Assembly (NCBI RefSeq): GCF_019343105.1
Contig: NZ_CP073764.1
Span: forward strand, 2,592,001-2,656,000
Direction of reading: 5' to 3'
DNA from: Methylovirgula sp. HY1
Lineage (GTDB): Bacteria > Pseudomonadota > Alphaproteobacteria > Rhizobiales > Beijerinckiaceae
Length of the DNA: 64,000 bases
A model generated the notes under the pieces. It made no database searches. It was not told where the DNA came from and was given only the letters and a program-made list of their open reading frames with translations. Below, in pieces: positions 54,682-63,757 of this stretch (its first letter is position 1; every line of letters starts with the position of its first letter). The position numbers and the translations under genes are program-made.

Positions 54682-56250
54682 TCAGTGCATAATAAAATAG
54701 CCAATCAAGGATAGCGCAATCACCCAAAGTGCGAGATGGCCGAGACGCAGGGCATGCGCATGCGCATCTTCGATCTTTTGAAGCGCCGTTTCGGAAATTT
54801 CGAAACCCTCTTCGGCGATGACCTCGAGCCGCGCCGTGATGTTTTCCGTCCGCACCAGCGTGGCCGGAAGCCCGGCGGCAAATTTTGCGAGCGAGCCGGT
54901 GATGCGCTTCATATCGTCGATCCGGCCGAGGAGGCCGAGATTGTCCTCGATCCAGCTCCGCACCACCGGCTCTGCCGTCGACCACATGTCGAGCTTGGGA
55001 TCGAGGCCGCGCGCGACGCCTTCGACGACGACCATGGTTTTTTGCAAAAGGACGAGTTCGATGCGTGTCTTCATGTCGAAGAGCGCGGTGACCTCGAACA
55101 AAAGCGTGAGAAGCTTCGCCATCGAGATCTGGTCGGCCGGCCGGGCATGGATCGGTTCGCCTATCGCGCGCAAGGCCCGGGCAAAATCCTCGACCGCATG
55201 CTGGCGCGGCACATAGCCGGCTTCGAAATGCACCTCCGCGACGCGCCGGTAGTCGCGGGTGATGAAGCCGAAGATAACCTCGGCGAGAAACCGCCGCTCC
55301 ATCCTGCCGAGCTGCCCCATAATGCCGAAATCGACGGCGGTGAGCCGGCCTTCGCTGTCGATGAAGAGATTGCCTTGATGCATATCGGCATGAAAAAAGC
55401 CGTCACGCATCGCATGCCGCAGGAAGGATTGAATGACGGTCCGCCCCAAGGCCGGCAGATCATAGCCCTTGGCCGCGAGCGCGGACGCATCGGAGAGCGG
55501 AATGCCGTCGATCCATTCGAGCGTCAGCACCTCGCGCTCGGTCCGATCCCAGTCGACACCGGGCACGCGGAAATCGCTTTCTCCGGCGGTATTCTCGGCG
55601 AATTCTGAGGCGGCCGCCGCCTCCAGCCGAAAGTCCATTTCGATCTTCACGGTGCGGGCGAGCGTATCGACGACTTCCACCGGTTTCAGCCGCTTCGCAT
55701 CGGGAAACCAGCGCTCGGCGATCCGGGCCGCGAAATACATGTCGGAAAGGTCGCGCTTGAAGCGCCGCTCGATGTCGGGACGCAGCACTTTGACGGCGAC
55801 TTCGCGTTCGCCCTTGCCGTCGCGGACGCGGGCCTTATGGACCTGCGCGATCGAGGCGGCGGCGACGGGTTCGCCGAACGCGACGAAGATCTCGTCGAGT
55901 GGCCGGGAAAAGGCGGCTTCGATCGTCTTCACCGCCAATGCGCGCGGAAAAGGTGCCATGCGGTCTTGCAGACGCTCGAGCCGGAGGGCGACCTCGGGGC
56001 CGACGACATCGGGTCGTGTCGCCAAGAACTGTCCGAGCTTCACATAAGATGGACCAAGGCGGCCGATGGCTTCGGGCAAAACATCGATCCCGGAGCCACG
56101 CTGGCGCCGGGCGATGAGCTTTGCCAAGACGAAAGGCACACGCGCGGAGATCGGCAGGCTCGTGAGATCGATATGGCTGAAGACGCCGGCACGGGCGAGA
56201 ACAAAGCCCGCACGTGTAAGCCGCAGTATATGCCCCGGGGAAAAAATCAC
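54682..56250 (-). CDS. ubiB: Ubiquinone biosynthesis kinase-like protein UbiB
   Basis: A 522-residue ABC1/ADCK-family atypical kinase/ATPase needed for ubiquinone synthesis. Motifs: SYVKLGQFLATRPD (KxGQ), the Ala-rich loop VAAASIAQVHKA, REVAVKVLRPDIERRF (lysine), EMDFRLEAAAASEFAENTA, FHADMHQGNLFI, AVDFGIMGQL, and a C-terminal membrane helix LWVIALSLIGYFIM. GTG 56250 gives the family's usual length; the frame continues into the dispersed repeat to 56415 without homology. ubiE, its frequent neighbour, is not adjacent. Confidence 0.94.
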   Translation of the reverse strand: MIFSPGHILRLTRAGFVLARAGVFSHIDLTSLPISARVPFVLAKLIARRQRGSGIDVLPEAIGRLGPSYVKLGQFLATRPDVVGPEVALRLERLQDRMAPFPRALAVKTIEAAFSRPLDEIFVAFGEPVAAASIAQVHKARVRDGKGEREVAVKVLRPDIERRFKRDLSDMYFAARIAERWFPDAKRLKPVEVVDTLARTVKIEMDFRLEAAAASEFAENTAGESDFRVPGVDWDRTEREVLTLEWIDGIPLSDASALAAKGYDLPALGRTVIQSFLRHAMRDGFFHADMHQGNLFIDSEGRLTAVDFGIMGQLGRMERRFLAEVIFGFITRDYRRVAEVHFEAGYVPRQHAVEDFARALRAIGEPIHARPADQISMAKLLTLLFEVTALFDMKTRIELVLLQKTMVVVEGVARGLDPKLDMWSTAEPVVRSWIEDNLGLLGRIDDMKRITGSLAKFAAGLPATLVRTENITARLEVIAEEGFEISETALQKIEDAHAHALRLGHLALWVIALSLIGYFIMH

Positions 56251-56341
56251 GCGTCGAGCGCTTTCGATGTGAGATGTGGCATGGACAGGCGTTCGGCTCC
56301 TGCGAGCACCAGCGCCCGGCTGGAACGCCGGGCTATGCTCT

Positions 56342-56452
56342 AGAGCGTTTTCCGATCGGGTGGAAACCCCCGATCGGAAAACGCTCCAAATCAATAAGCC
56401 GGAGCATGTTCTCATCAGAAAAGTCGATCAGCTTTTCTGGAACATGCTTTAG
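56342..56452 (+). repeat. Full copy of the dispersed palindromic repeat (about 111 bp)
   Basis: AGAGCGTTTTCCGATCGGGT at the left end, near-perfect hairpin 1 (CGATCGGG...CCCGATCG), core AAATCAATAAGCCGGAGCAT, and the right half GAAAAGTCGATCAGCTTTTC then TGGAACATGCT. This is one of the cleanest copies in the window. Confidence 0.87.
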
Positions 56453-56545
56453 AACATGTCCGGAAAAAGTTGACAGGCTTTCCGATATTTTTGACATCGG
56501 ATATATCTGGTGGCCCATTGAGGATATGCTCCAACTTGTTGAAGC
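56451..56545 (-). repeat. Inverted partial copy of the dispersed repeat, long subtype
   Basis: AGAACATGTCCGGAAAAAGT, then CTTTCCGATATTTTTGACAT and CGGATATATCTGG, matching the reverse complement of the copy at 24740 (including its ATAT palindrome module) but lacking hairpin 1. It abuts the previous copy tail-to-tail. Confidence 0.7.
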
Positions 56546-56861
56546 AAGGTTGGGTTGCCCAGCTTATTTGGGTCGGCTGTCGGGTATTTTCATAATGGCC
56601 GGACGTGAGAGGAAGCCTGGAAGCTACGCCATTCGGTTCACATTTTCCGATTGATTTTACAAGATATGGTGGTGACCAAACCTTATTCTCGGCGGCTCCG
56701 CGACCAGCCAAACATATCTGCGGCGGATGCGCGCCGCTGCCGCAGGCGCGGCAAAAGGATTCTCGCGACAATCTAGCTTGATCTGCGCATCTTTCGACGG
56801 AAGGGTAACACGCGGTTCGATCGCGTCGGTTGAGCTGATAGGCGAGTTGCGGTAGGGGGCG

Positions 56862-58196
56862 ATGAGCAGAGTGGAGGCGAGCGCGCCGCACTGTGCGGAA
56901 GGCAATTCGGAGATGCCGCCCGTGCCGCCTCCAGAGCCTAAGCGGCTTTCCTTTGGCATTTTGAGTGCCGGAGCGGTCGGCAATATTCTTGAATGGTATG
57001 ATTTCGGGCTCTATGGGCTTTTCGCGCCGGTTTTGGCGGCGCTCTTCTTTCCGGCGCATGACCGCACCGCCGCATTGCTCGGCGTCTATGGCGGCTTTGC
57101 GGTCGGTTTCATGATGCGGCCGATCGGCGGTTTGGTTTTGGGCCATTTCGGCGATCGGCTCGGCCGACGTTTCGTCTTGATCTGGTCGATCGCCATGATG
57201 GGGGTCACGACCGCGGCGATCGGTCTTTTGCCGACCTATTCGGAAATCGGCATCGGCGCACCTGTCCTGCTGCTTCTGCTGCGAATCGTTCAAGGCTTTT
57301 CCGTCGGCGGCGAATTCACCGGCTCGGTCGCCTATCTAGTGGAAAGCGCGCCGCCGCATCGGCGCGGGCTCGCCGGCAGCTTCGCCAATATCGGCGCGAC
57401 AGCCGGCATGCTACTCGCCGCCGGCATCGCTGCCGCGGCGATCACCTTCTCTGACCCCAAACATCTGCAGAGCTGGCTCTGGCGCATCCCGTTTCTGTTC
57501 GGTGGCCTCATTGCGGCGCTCGGCTTTCTCCTGCGCAATCGTCTTCAGGAGCCAAACCCGGCGCGAAAGCCGTCACGGCCGGATAGGTTGCCGCTGAAAC
57601 AGGCGATCAGCGACGCGCCGCGAACCATGCTATGGGCGACATTGTTCACTTCGGGCTATGGCATCGTCGATTATCTCACCATGGTGTTCCTGCCGACTTA
57701 TGCGAGCGAATACGGGGGGATCAGTGAAAGCCATGCGTTGCAGATCAATACCGTGGCGCAGGCGGTCGCCCTGGCGATCGTGCCTTTGGCCGGCTGGAAG
57801 ACGGATCATGCGATCCGCCGGCGAAGCTTGCTGATCGGTGTCTTCCTCGCCGAATGCGCTGTCGCATGGTTCTGTTTCAAACTGGCCTATGGCGGCGGTT
57901 TGGGCGGCTTCTTCGTGGCACAGATCGGCTTCGGCCTCTTGCTTGCGCTTGTGATGGGGACGGCGCCGGCGATGCTGGCCGAGCAATTCAAGAGCGATTA
58001 CCGTCTGAGCGGTTATTCGCTGTGTTTCAACATCGGGATCGGCATTGCCGGCGGCACGGCGCCGATCGTCGCCACCGTGCTCATCGCCGCGACGGGCAAT
58101 CACTTCGCGCCCGCGCTTTATCTGATGCTCGCCAGCGCCATTGCGGCCGGGGCGGCCTTCATGCTGGTGGATGGCAGTCGCGCCCCCCTGCGCTGA
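56862..58196 (+). CDS. MHS-family MFS transporter (ProP/ShiA/KgtP-like)
   Basis: A 444-residue 12-helix major facilitator of the metabolite:H+ symporter branch. Typical parts: ILSAGAVGNILEWYDFGLYG, MMRPIGGLVLGHFGDRLGRR (loop 2-3 motif), LLLLLRIVQGFSVGGEFTGS and SAPPHRRGLAGSFANIGAT. Members carry organic acids or zwitterions with protons, normally inwards. The ATG at 56862 has GGGGG upstream. It is the first of three co-directional genes with the PLP enzyme (66-bp gap) and ATP-grasp ligase, so its substrate may be a precursor or product of that pathway. That link is inference. Confidence 0.92.
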   Translation: MSRVEASAPHCAEGNSEMPPVPPPEPKRLSFGILSAGAVGNILEWYDFGLYGLFAPVLAALFFPAHDRTAALLGVYGGFAVGFMMRPIGGLVLGHFGDRLGRRFVLIWSIAMMGVTTAAIGLLPTYSEIGIGAPVLLLLLRIVQGFSVGGEFTGSVAYLVESAPPHRRGLAGSFANIGATAGMLLAAGIAAAAITFSDPKHLQSWLWRIPFLFGGLIAALGFLLRNRLQEPNPARKPSRPDRLPLKQAISDAPRTMLWATLFTSGYGIVDYLTMVFLPTYASEYGGISESHALQINTVAQAVALAIVPLAGWKTDHAIRRRSLLIGVFLAECAVAWFCFKLAYGGGLGGFFVAQIGFGLLLALVMGTAPAMLAEQFKSDYRLSGYSLCFNIGIGIAGGTAPIVATVLIAATGNHFAPALYLMLASAIAAGAAFMLVDGSRAPLR

Positions 58197-58262
58197 GGTT
58201 GCAGGCGCAAAGAGAAGGCGTTGCGAGCTCGGCACAAGCCTCTGGGATTATCCTCATCCCAC

Positions 58263-59849
58263 ATGAAATTAGCTTCGACCCTCCGTCGTCCACCGGCGTC
58301 ATGGCCACACTCCCCGACCATGGCGACCATCCCAGGGCGGGACGTGGCGGCCTCTTCCGGCCGCGCGCCCTCGGGAGTTGATCTCGCCCTTTTTTCCGGT
58401 GGCGACGAAAGGGTCTTTCTCAACCCTGTCACCGGACGCACAAAATATGGCACGCCGCATGGCTGCGCCGAAGACGAGGCCTGGTTCTCGTCTTCGACGG
58501 GCACGGCGATTTCGGCCCGCGGCTATGCGGCCGCCGTGGCGGCTTGGCAAAAGTTTTTTGCCGGTAGCCAGACGCTCGAAGAAGGCTTCGACGAGATCCG
58601 TCAAAAATTGACGCAGATTTTTGGCATCGAAGGAACCCAAGCCGTCCTCGCCGGCTCGGGAACCGAAGCCGTCCTCATCTCGCTTGCTCTGGCGCGCATG
58701 GTCTGCCGGGCCAGTGTCACCGCCATCATCGTTGGGTGCGCCGAGACAGGACGTGGCGTGAGCGCCGCCGCGGCAGGTCTGCATTTTGTCCGCCAGGCGG
58801 CTTTTGCCGCAGTCATCCCCGGCGATCGATTGGCCGGTTTCGAGACCATGGACATCAACGTCGATACGGTCGCGATCCGCGACCGAGGCGGCGCTTTACG
58901 GCCACCCGGCGAGGTCGATGCGGAACTCGCGCAAAAAGCCGAGACGGCGCGCCGTGCCGGGCGCGATGTCATCATTCATCGGCTCGAAGCCTCGAAGACC
59001 GGCCATTCCGCGCCGAGCCTCGCCGTGCTCGACCAGCTTTGCAAAGCCGCGCCAGGCCAGATTTTGGTGCTCGCCGACGCCTGCCAACTCAGATGTTCGG
59101 CGGCGCATGTCCAAAGCCTTCTGCAGCGCGGCTATCTCGTCTCTTTGACCGGATCGAAATTCGCTGGCGGACCGCCCTTCGCTGGCGCGCTTCTCGTCCC
59201 GCCCGCCGTTATGCAACGGCTGCGGCCGATGCCCTTGCCGGCGGGTTTGGCGGCCTATAGCGCGCAATTGGACTGGCCGCCGATGTTGCGGCCCATGCTG
59301 TCGCCCGGCCTTCTGCCTCTGGCCAATATCGGCTTGGCCTTGCGTTGGCAGGCCGCGCTCGCCGAGATCGAGCGCTTTTTTCTTTGTCCGGCCGATTTGC
59401 GCCGCAGCATCTTCGCACATTTCCGTCAGGAGGTGGCGCAGCGGGTCGCCGCAACATCTTGCCTCGATTTGTTGCCGCCGCCGCCAGAGAGTGCCGAAAG
59501 CTGGGGCCATTCGATCCTCTGCATCGCCATGCGTCATACGGATGGACGTTGCCTCGACATGGCGGAGGCTGCTGTCGTTCAGCGGCGATTGCGTGAAGGT
59601 CTTGATGCCGGGATGGGCGCCGCGAAGCGTTTTCATCTCGGTCAGCCGGTCGCCGTCGGGGGTGCGGCCGCGTTGCGGGTTTGTGCCAGCGCGGCGCTGG
59701 TCAATCGTGTCGCTGATGCGGTGGCCGCCGGTCTGTCTTTCGTCGCAGCGCTGGCGCCCGTGAGCGAGGATCTGGCCGACTTGTTCACAGCCTGGCCGGC
59801 GGCCGTGATGGCTGCCGCTGCCGTCTCCGCAAAAATTGAGGCGCCATAG
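58263..59849 (+). CDS. Divergent fold-type-I PLP-dependent enzyme of unknown reaction
   Basis: About 528 residues with an uncertain start: ATG 58263 is used, with ATG 58320 and TTG 58221 as alternatives and no good ribosome-binding site for any. Conserved-looking sequence begins near LFSGGDERVFLNPVTGRTKY. Class V aminotransferase/cysteine-desulfurase-like features are visible: VLAGSGTEAVLISLALARM (the S/G-TEA cofactor-phosphate region, about residue 131), VLADACQLRCSA (Asp272, pyridine-nitrogen contact, with the following Gln) and LTGSKFAGGPPFAGALLVP (Schiff-base Lys299). The long C-terminal region is not family-typical. I cannot name the substrate. It is followed by an ATP-grasp ligase gene, which points to a biosynthetic pair. 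Confidence 0.78.
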   Translation: MKLASTLRRPPASWPHSPTMATIPGRDVAASSGRAPSGVDLALFSGGDERVFLNPVTGRTKYGTPHGCAEDEAWFSSSTGTAISARGYAAAVAAWQKFFAGSQTLEEGFDEIRQKLTQIFGIEGTQAVLAGSGTEAVLISLALARMVCRASVTAIIVGCAETGRGVSAAAAGLHFVRQAAFAAVIPGDRLAGFETMDINVDTVAIRDRGGALRPPGEVDAELAQKAETARRAGRDVIIHRLEASKTGHSAPSLAVLDQLCKAAPGQILVLADACQLRCSAAHVQSLLQRGYLVSLTGSKFAGGPPFAGALLVPPAVMQRLRPMPLPAGLAAYSAQLDWPPMLRPMLSPGLLPLANIGLALRWQAALAEIERFFLCPADLRRSIFAHFRQEVAQRVAATSCLDLLPPPPESAESWGHSILCIAMRHTDGRCLDMAEAAVVQRRLREGLDAGMGAAKRFHLGQPVAVGGAAALRVCASAALVNRVADAVAAGLSFVAALAPVSEDLADLFTAWPAAVMAAAAVSAKIEAP

Positions 59850-59964
59850 GCCCCGCGTAAGCATTGTCATCTACAGTTACGCTTGGGCATGTTATGCGTG
59901 GCTCGCGCGGCTATCTCGATGGTCCCGTGAGTGCGGCAACGCGAGCGTCTCCAAAGGGGGAAAC

Positions 59965-61230
59965 ATGAATCCGCGGCTTTCGAGCAATTTACAAGCGACG
60001 ACATCGCATCCGGCACCCATTATGGGCCTTGCCGCGATTGCTCGCATGGGTTTTGCCGGCGCGGATCTGCAGCCTTTGTGGCGGTCTCTTGTGAAGCGTG
60101 CCACGGCGGATGTCCCCGATGTCGGTGCTTTGCTCGATCTTTCGATCATCGAATTGATTGCCGGACGGCGCGACAATCGTCTGGCCTTTCAAGCCCAGGC
60201 GTTGGCATTGCAACGCCTCTACCGGCTTGCGCCGGCGGTCGAGACCGCGACGCAGCTGCGGCTTCTCGCATTCATGGTGGCCGGCGATTTCATGGCGAAC
60301 ACGCCGGTCGAGTTCCTTTTAGAAGGAAGCAATGTTCGCCTCGATATTCTCTATGTCGCGCCGGGACAGCCGCTTCCTGCCTTCATTCCGGAACATGACG
60401 TCGCTCTGATCGCCATCGCCGAATCGGAGGAGAATCGCGTTCTTCTCGAAGAAATGCAGGAGATCGCGGCGGCATGGCCGGTGCCGGTCCTCAATGCGGC
60501 GCATCACATCGCCCGGTTGACGCGCAATGGTGCCTATCAGTTGCTGCGCGATGTGCCAGGGCTCTTCATGCCGCCAAATTTCCGCTTCAGTCGCGCCCAA
60601 TTGCAGGAAGTTGCCGCGCATGGTGGCACGCTCGATACGATCATGCCGCAATGTGCTTTTCCGATCATCGCGCGCCCCGTCGGATCGCATGGCGGCGAGG
60701 GGCTTCAAAGGCTCATCGGCCCCGGCGAGCTGAAAGCCTTTCTCGAGTCTCGTACAGAGGCCGAATTTTACGTGGCGCCCTTCGTCGATTATCGCAGCGG
60801 CGACGGCCTCTATCGCAAATATAGGGTGGCCCTCATCAATGGCCGCGCCTATGGGTGCCATCTCGCGATCTCGCAGCATTGGATGGTGCATTATCTGAAC
60901 GCGGATATGCAGAACAGTCCGGTCAATCGTGCCGAGGAAAGCCGTTTCCTGACCCTCTTCGCCACCGAGTTCAAGCAGCGGCATGCCGCGGCGCTGACCG
61001 CCATCGCCACGCGTACCAATCTCGATTATGCGGTGATCGATTGCGCCGAGACGGCGGACGGCCAGCTTCTCCTCTTCGAAATCGGTACGGCCATGATCGT
61101 CCATTCCATGGATTCGGCGGAGGTCTTTCCTTATAAAAAGGCCGCTATGGCAAAGCTTTTCGCCGCCTTTATTGAGATGTTGCGCAGCAAGGCCGGCCCG
61201 GCCTCGCGGATGAAGGCCCGCTCGGCCTGA
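59965..61230 (+). CDS. ATP-grasp ligase-like protein of unknown substrate
   Basis: A 421-residue protein. The first 120 or so residues are helical and family-specific. The ATP-grasp part (about residues 190-400) shows CAFPIIARPVGSHGGEGLQR (glycine-rich ATP loop), EFYVAPFVDYRSGDGLYRKY, RVALINGRAYGCHLAI, and LLLFEIGTAMIVHSMDSAEV with the metal-binding Glu. It resembles RimK/glutathione-synthetase-type ligases that join a carboxylate to an amine via an acyl phosphate. The ATG at 59965 has a strong AAGGGGG ribosome-binding site. It lies 115 bp after the PLP enzyme and convergent with hrpB. The product is unknown. Confidence 0.84.
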   Translation: MNPRLSSNLQATTSHPAPIMGLAAIARMGFAGADLQPLWRSLVKRATADVPDVGALLDLSIIELIAGRRDNRLAFQAQALALQRLYRLAPAVETATQLRLLAFMVAGDFMANTPVEFLLEGSNVRLDILYVAPGQPLPAFIPEHDVALIAIAESEENRVLLEEMQEIAAAWPVPVLNAAHHIARLTRNGAYQLLRDVPGLFMPPNFRFSRAQLQEVAAHGGTLDTIMPQCAFPIIARPVGSHGGEGLQRLIGPGELKAFLESRTEAEFYVAPFVDYRSGDGLYRKYRVALINGRAYGCHLAISQHWMVHYLNADMQNSPVNRAEESRFLTLFATEFKQRHAAALTAIATRTNLDYAVIDCAETADGQLLLFEIGTAMIVHSMDSAEVFPYKKAAMAKLFAAFIEMLRSKAGPASRMKARSA

Positions 61231-61279
61231 ACGCAGCGCGAACGAGATCATCTGCGCTGAACATGCAATGTCCCGGGGC

Positions 61280-63757
61280 TCACATGCCTCGCGGTTTGGC
61301 CCGTGTCGTCGGCTGTGCCTGCATCGGGTCGTCCGGCCAGACATGGCGTGGATAACGTCCCTTCATTTCGGTCTTCACCCCAGACCAAGAGCCGCGCCAG
61401 AAGCCCGGAAGATCGCGGGTGATCTGGATCGGCCGGTGCGCTGGTGACAGAAGCTCGAGAACGAGGGCCACTTTGCCCATGGCGATCGATGGATGTTCGG
61501 TAAGTCCGTAGAGTTCCTGCACCCGGACGGAGAGCAAGGGTCCCCCTTCGGCACCATAATCGAGTGCGATGCGCGAACCGGAGGGTGTTTCGAAATGCGT
61601 CGGCGCCTCGATGTCGAGCCGGCGTTGCCGATCCCAAGGGACGAGACTTTTCAGGGCGGCATCGAGATCATCGGCGGTGATTTCGGCGAGACTGGTCTTG
61701 CCTTCCAAAAAGGGCGAAAGCCAATCCACAGCGCTGCTGCGTAAAGTCTCATCCGAAAGATCGGCCCAACCCGCATCGGCTTCGGCGGCGCGCAAAAAGA
61801 GGATGCGATCGCGCCATTGGTCGAGCGCTTTGGTCCAAGGCAGTTTGTCAAAGCAGAATCTCGCAATGCCTTCGGCGAGTATCGCCGCCGCCGCCGGGTC
61901 CTGCGCGCGGAGCTTTTGCTCGGCGAGCACCAGCGCGCCGAGCCGTCTCTGCTTACGGGCCTGCACCTGGCCGCGCGCGGCATCGAAATTCAATTCGTCC
62001 TTTATGATGATTTTTGCGCCGGCGATTGTTTCAATCTCCGCAAGCGTCAGCGGTGCCGCGAGCAGAATACGCGCCGCCGCCGCGCGACCGGCGATCTCGC
62101 CGATCGCCAGAAAAGCTTCGCGCGCCAAAGCATCATGCGGCTCGACATAGGCGGCGCGGCCATTCGCGAGCAGAAATTCGCCGGGCTTGCCGCGTGCCTT
62201 TGCAATCCGATCGGGGAAGGCGGCGGCGAGATGGCGGCCACAATTCTCGACATCACCTGTCCCATTGTCTGTGGCTTCGGCTTGTTTCAATAGGCTTTGG
62301 ACGAGACGGCGCGCATCATTTGCACGTGGCGAGCGGTCTTTGCGGAAACGTTCCAGTCGCAGCGCCAGATCGGCGCTGTCACCGCCGAGTCCGCGTTCGG
62401 TGAGGATGACCGCGATTTCGGCTGCGAGCACTGCCTCGCCGGAGCTGCGCGCGTCGAGAATCATGCGCGCCAAGCGTGGCGGCAGCGCAAGCTCGCGCAT
62501 GGCGCGGCCGTCATCGGTGATGCCGCTATGATGATCGAGAGCGCCGAGCGACATCAGCAGGGTTTTTGCCTCCGCGAGGGCCACTTGTGGCGGCGGATCG
62601 AGGAAGCGAAGGTCATGCGCCGGCGCGCGGGCGCCCCAGGCGATGCAATCGAGAAGGAAGCTCGACAAGTCGCTGTTGAGAATTTCCGGCGCGGCGAAAG
62701 CCTCGAATGCGCCTGTGGCGGCCTCTTCCCAAAGCCGATAGCAGAGCCCCGGCTCCGTGCGCCCGGCGCGGCCGCGACGCTGATCGGCCGCCGCTCGGGA
62801 GACGCGCACCGTCTCCAATCGCGTCAAGCCGCGGTCTGCTTCATAGCGCGGCACCCGGGCGAGACCGGAATCGATGACGATGCGCACGCCTTCGATCGTC
62901 AGCGAGGTCTCGGCGATCGAGGTGGCGAGCACGATTTTGCGTTTGCCCGCCGCAATTGGCGCGATGGCGCGATCTTGCGCGGCTCGATCGAGCCCTGAAT
63001 AAAGCGGCGCAATCTCGATCGCAGGATCCTGGATCTTTTCGGCGAGAAGCGCTGCGAGCCGCGTGATTTCGCCTTGGCCTGGCAAAAAGACGAGGAGCGA
63101 CCCTGGATCGTCGGCAAGCGCCTTCATGACGGCCTGCGTGAGCGCCATCTCGATCCGTTCCGCTGGATCGCGGCCGAGATAGATCGTTGTGACAGGGAAG
63201 GCACGGCCTTGCGCTTCGATCACCGGAACGTCGTTGCCGAGAAGCGCCGCGACCCTGGCGCCGTCGAGTGTCGCCGACATGACGAGCAGGCGGAGATCGT
63301 TGCGCAGATTGCCGCTGACATCGAGCGCCAAAGCGAGGCCGAAATCGGCATCGAGCGAACGCTCATGGAACTCGTCGAACAAAACCGCGGCAATATTTTC
63401 GAGGCCGGGGTCGTCGAGAATCATGCGGGCGAAGACACCCTCGGTGACCACTTCGATGCGCGTCTTCGCTGAGACGCGCGACAAAAGCCGCATGCGCAGT
63501 CCGACGGTTTCGCCAACTGATTCACCGAGCGAAGCGGCCATCCGCTCCGCGGCGGCTCGCGCCGCGAGTCGCCGCGGCTCGAGCAGCACGATTTTACCTT
63601 TTTGCGCCCAAGCCTCGTCCAGAAGGGCAAGCGGAACCAAGGTCGTTTTGCCGGCGCCGGGCGGCGCGACGAGAACGGCATTGGCGCCGGTCGCGAGCGC
63701 CGCACGTATCCGCGGCAGGACCGGTTCGATTGGAAGCTTGGGGATAAGGCCATGCAT
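61280..63757 (-). CDS. hrpB: ATP-dependent helicase HrpB
   Basis: An 825-residue DEAH-box RNA helicase-like protein. Walker A is APPGAGKTTLVPLALLDEAW; motif II is the family's DEFH in LFDEFHERSLDADFGLALAL; motif III is VMSATLDGARV; motif V/VI segments include VLATSIAETSLTIEGVRIVI and DQRRGRAGRTEPGLCYRLW. The HrpB-specific C-terminal region follows to DPMQAQPTTRAKPRGM. Its role in most bacteria is unclear (RNA metabolism). The ATG at 63757 gives the usual HrpB N-terminus; the frame is open to 63835. Confidence 0.95.
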   Translation of the reverse strand: MHGLIPKLPIEPVLPRIRAALATGANAVLVAPPGAGKTTLVPLALLDEAWAQKGKIVLLEPRRLAARAAAERMAASLGESVGETVGLRMRLLSRVSAKTRIEVVTEGVFARMILDDPGLENIAAVLFDEFHERSLDADFGLALALDVSGNLRNDLRLLVMSATLDGARVAALLGNDVPVIEAQGRAFPVTTIYLGRDPAERIEMALTQAVMKALADDPGSLLVFLPGQGEITRLAALLAEKIQDPAIEIAPLYSGLDRAAQDRAIAPIAAGKRKIVLATSIAETSLTIEGVRIVIDSGLARVPRYEADRGLTRLETVRVSRAAADQRRGRAGRTEPGLCYRLWEEAATGAFEAFAAPEILNSDLSSFLLDCIAWGARAPAHDLRFLDPPPQVALAEAKTLLMSLGALDHHSGITDDGRAMRELALPPRLARMILDARSSGEAVLAAEIAVILTERGLGGDSADLALRLERFRKDRSPRANDARRLVQSLLKQAEATDNGTGDVENCGRHLAAAFPDRIAKARGKPGEFLLANGRAAYVEPHDALAREAFLAIGEIAGRAAAARILLAAPLTLAEIETIAGAKIIIKDELNFDAARGQVQARKQRRLGALVLAEQKLRAQDPAAAAILAEGIARFCFDKLPWTKALDQWRDRILFLRAAEADAGWADLSDETLRSSAVDWLSPFLEGKTSLAEITADDLDAALKSLVPWDRQRRLDIEAPTHFETPSGSRIALDYGAEGGPLLSVRVQELYGLTEHPSIAMGKVALVLELLSPAHRPIQITRDLPGFWRGSWSGVKTEMKGRYPRHVWPDDPMQAQPTTRAKPRGM

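Larger units (their letters stand above)
56251..56861. other. 611-bp intergenic region with two repeat copies
   Basis: No gene. It contains the repeat copy at 56342-56452 and an inverted second copy at 56451-56545. The promoters of ubiB (minus) and of the MFS-PLP-ATP-grasp gene set (plus) must lie here, but no strong consensus -35/-10 pair was found. Confidence 0.6.
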
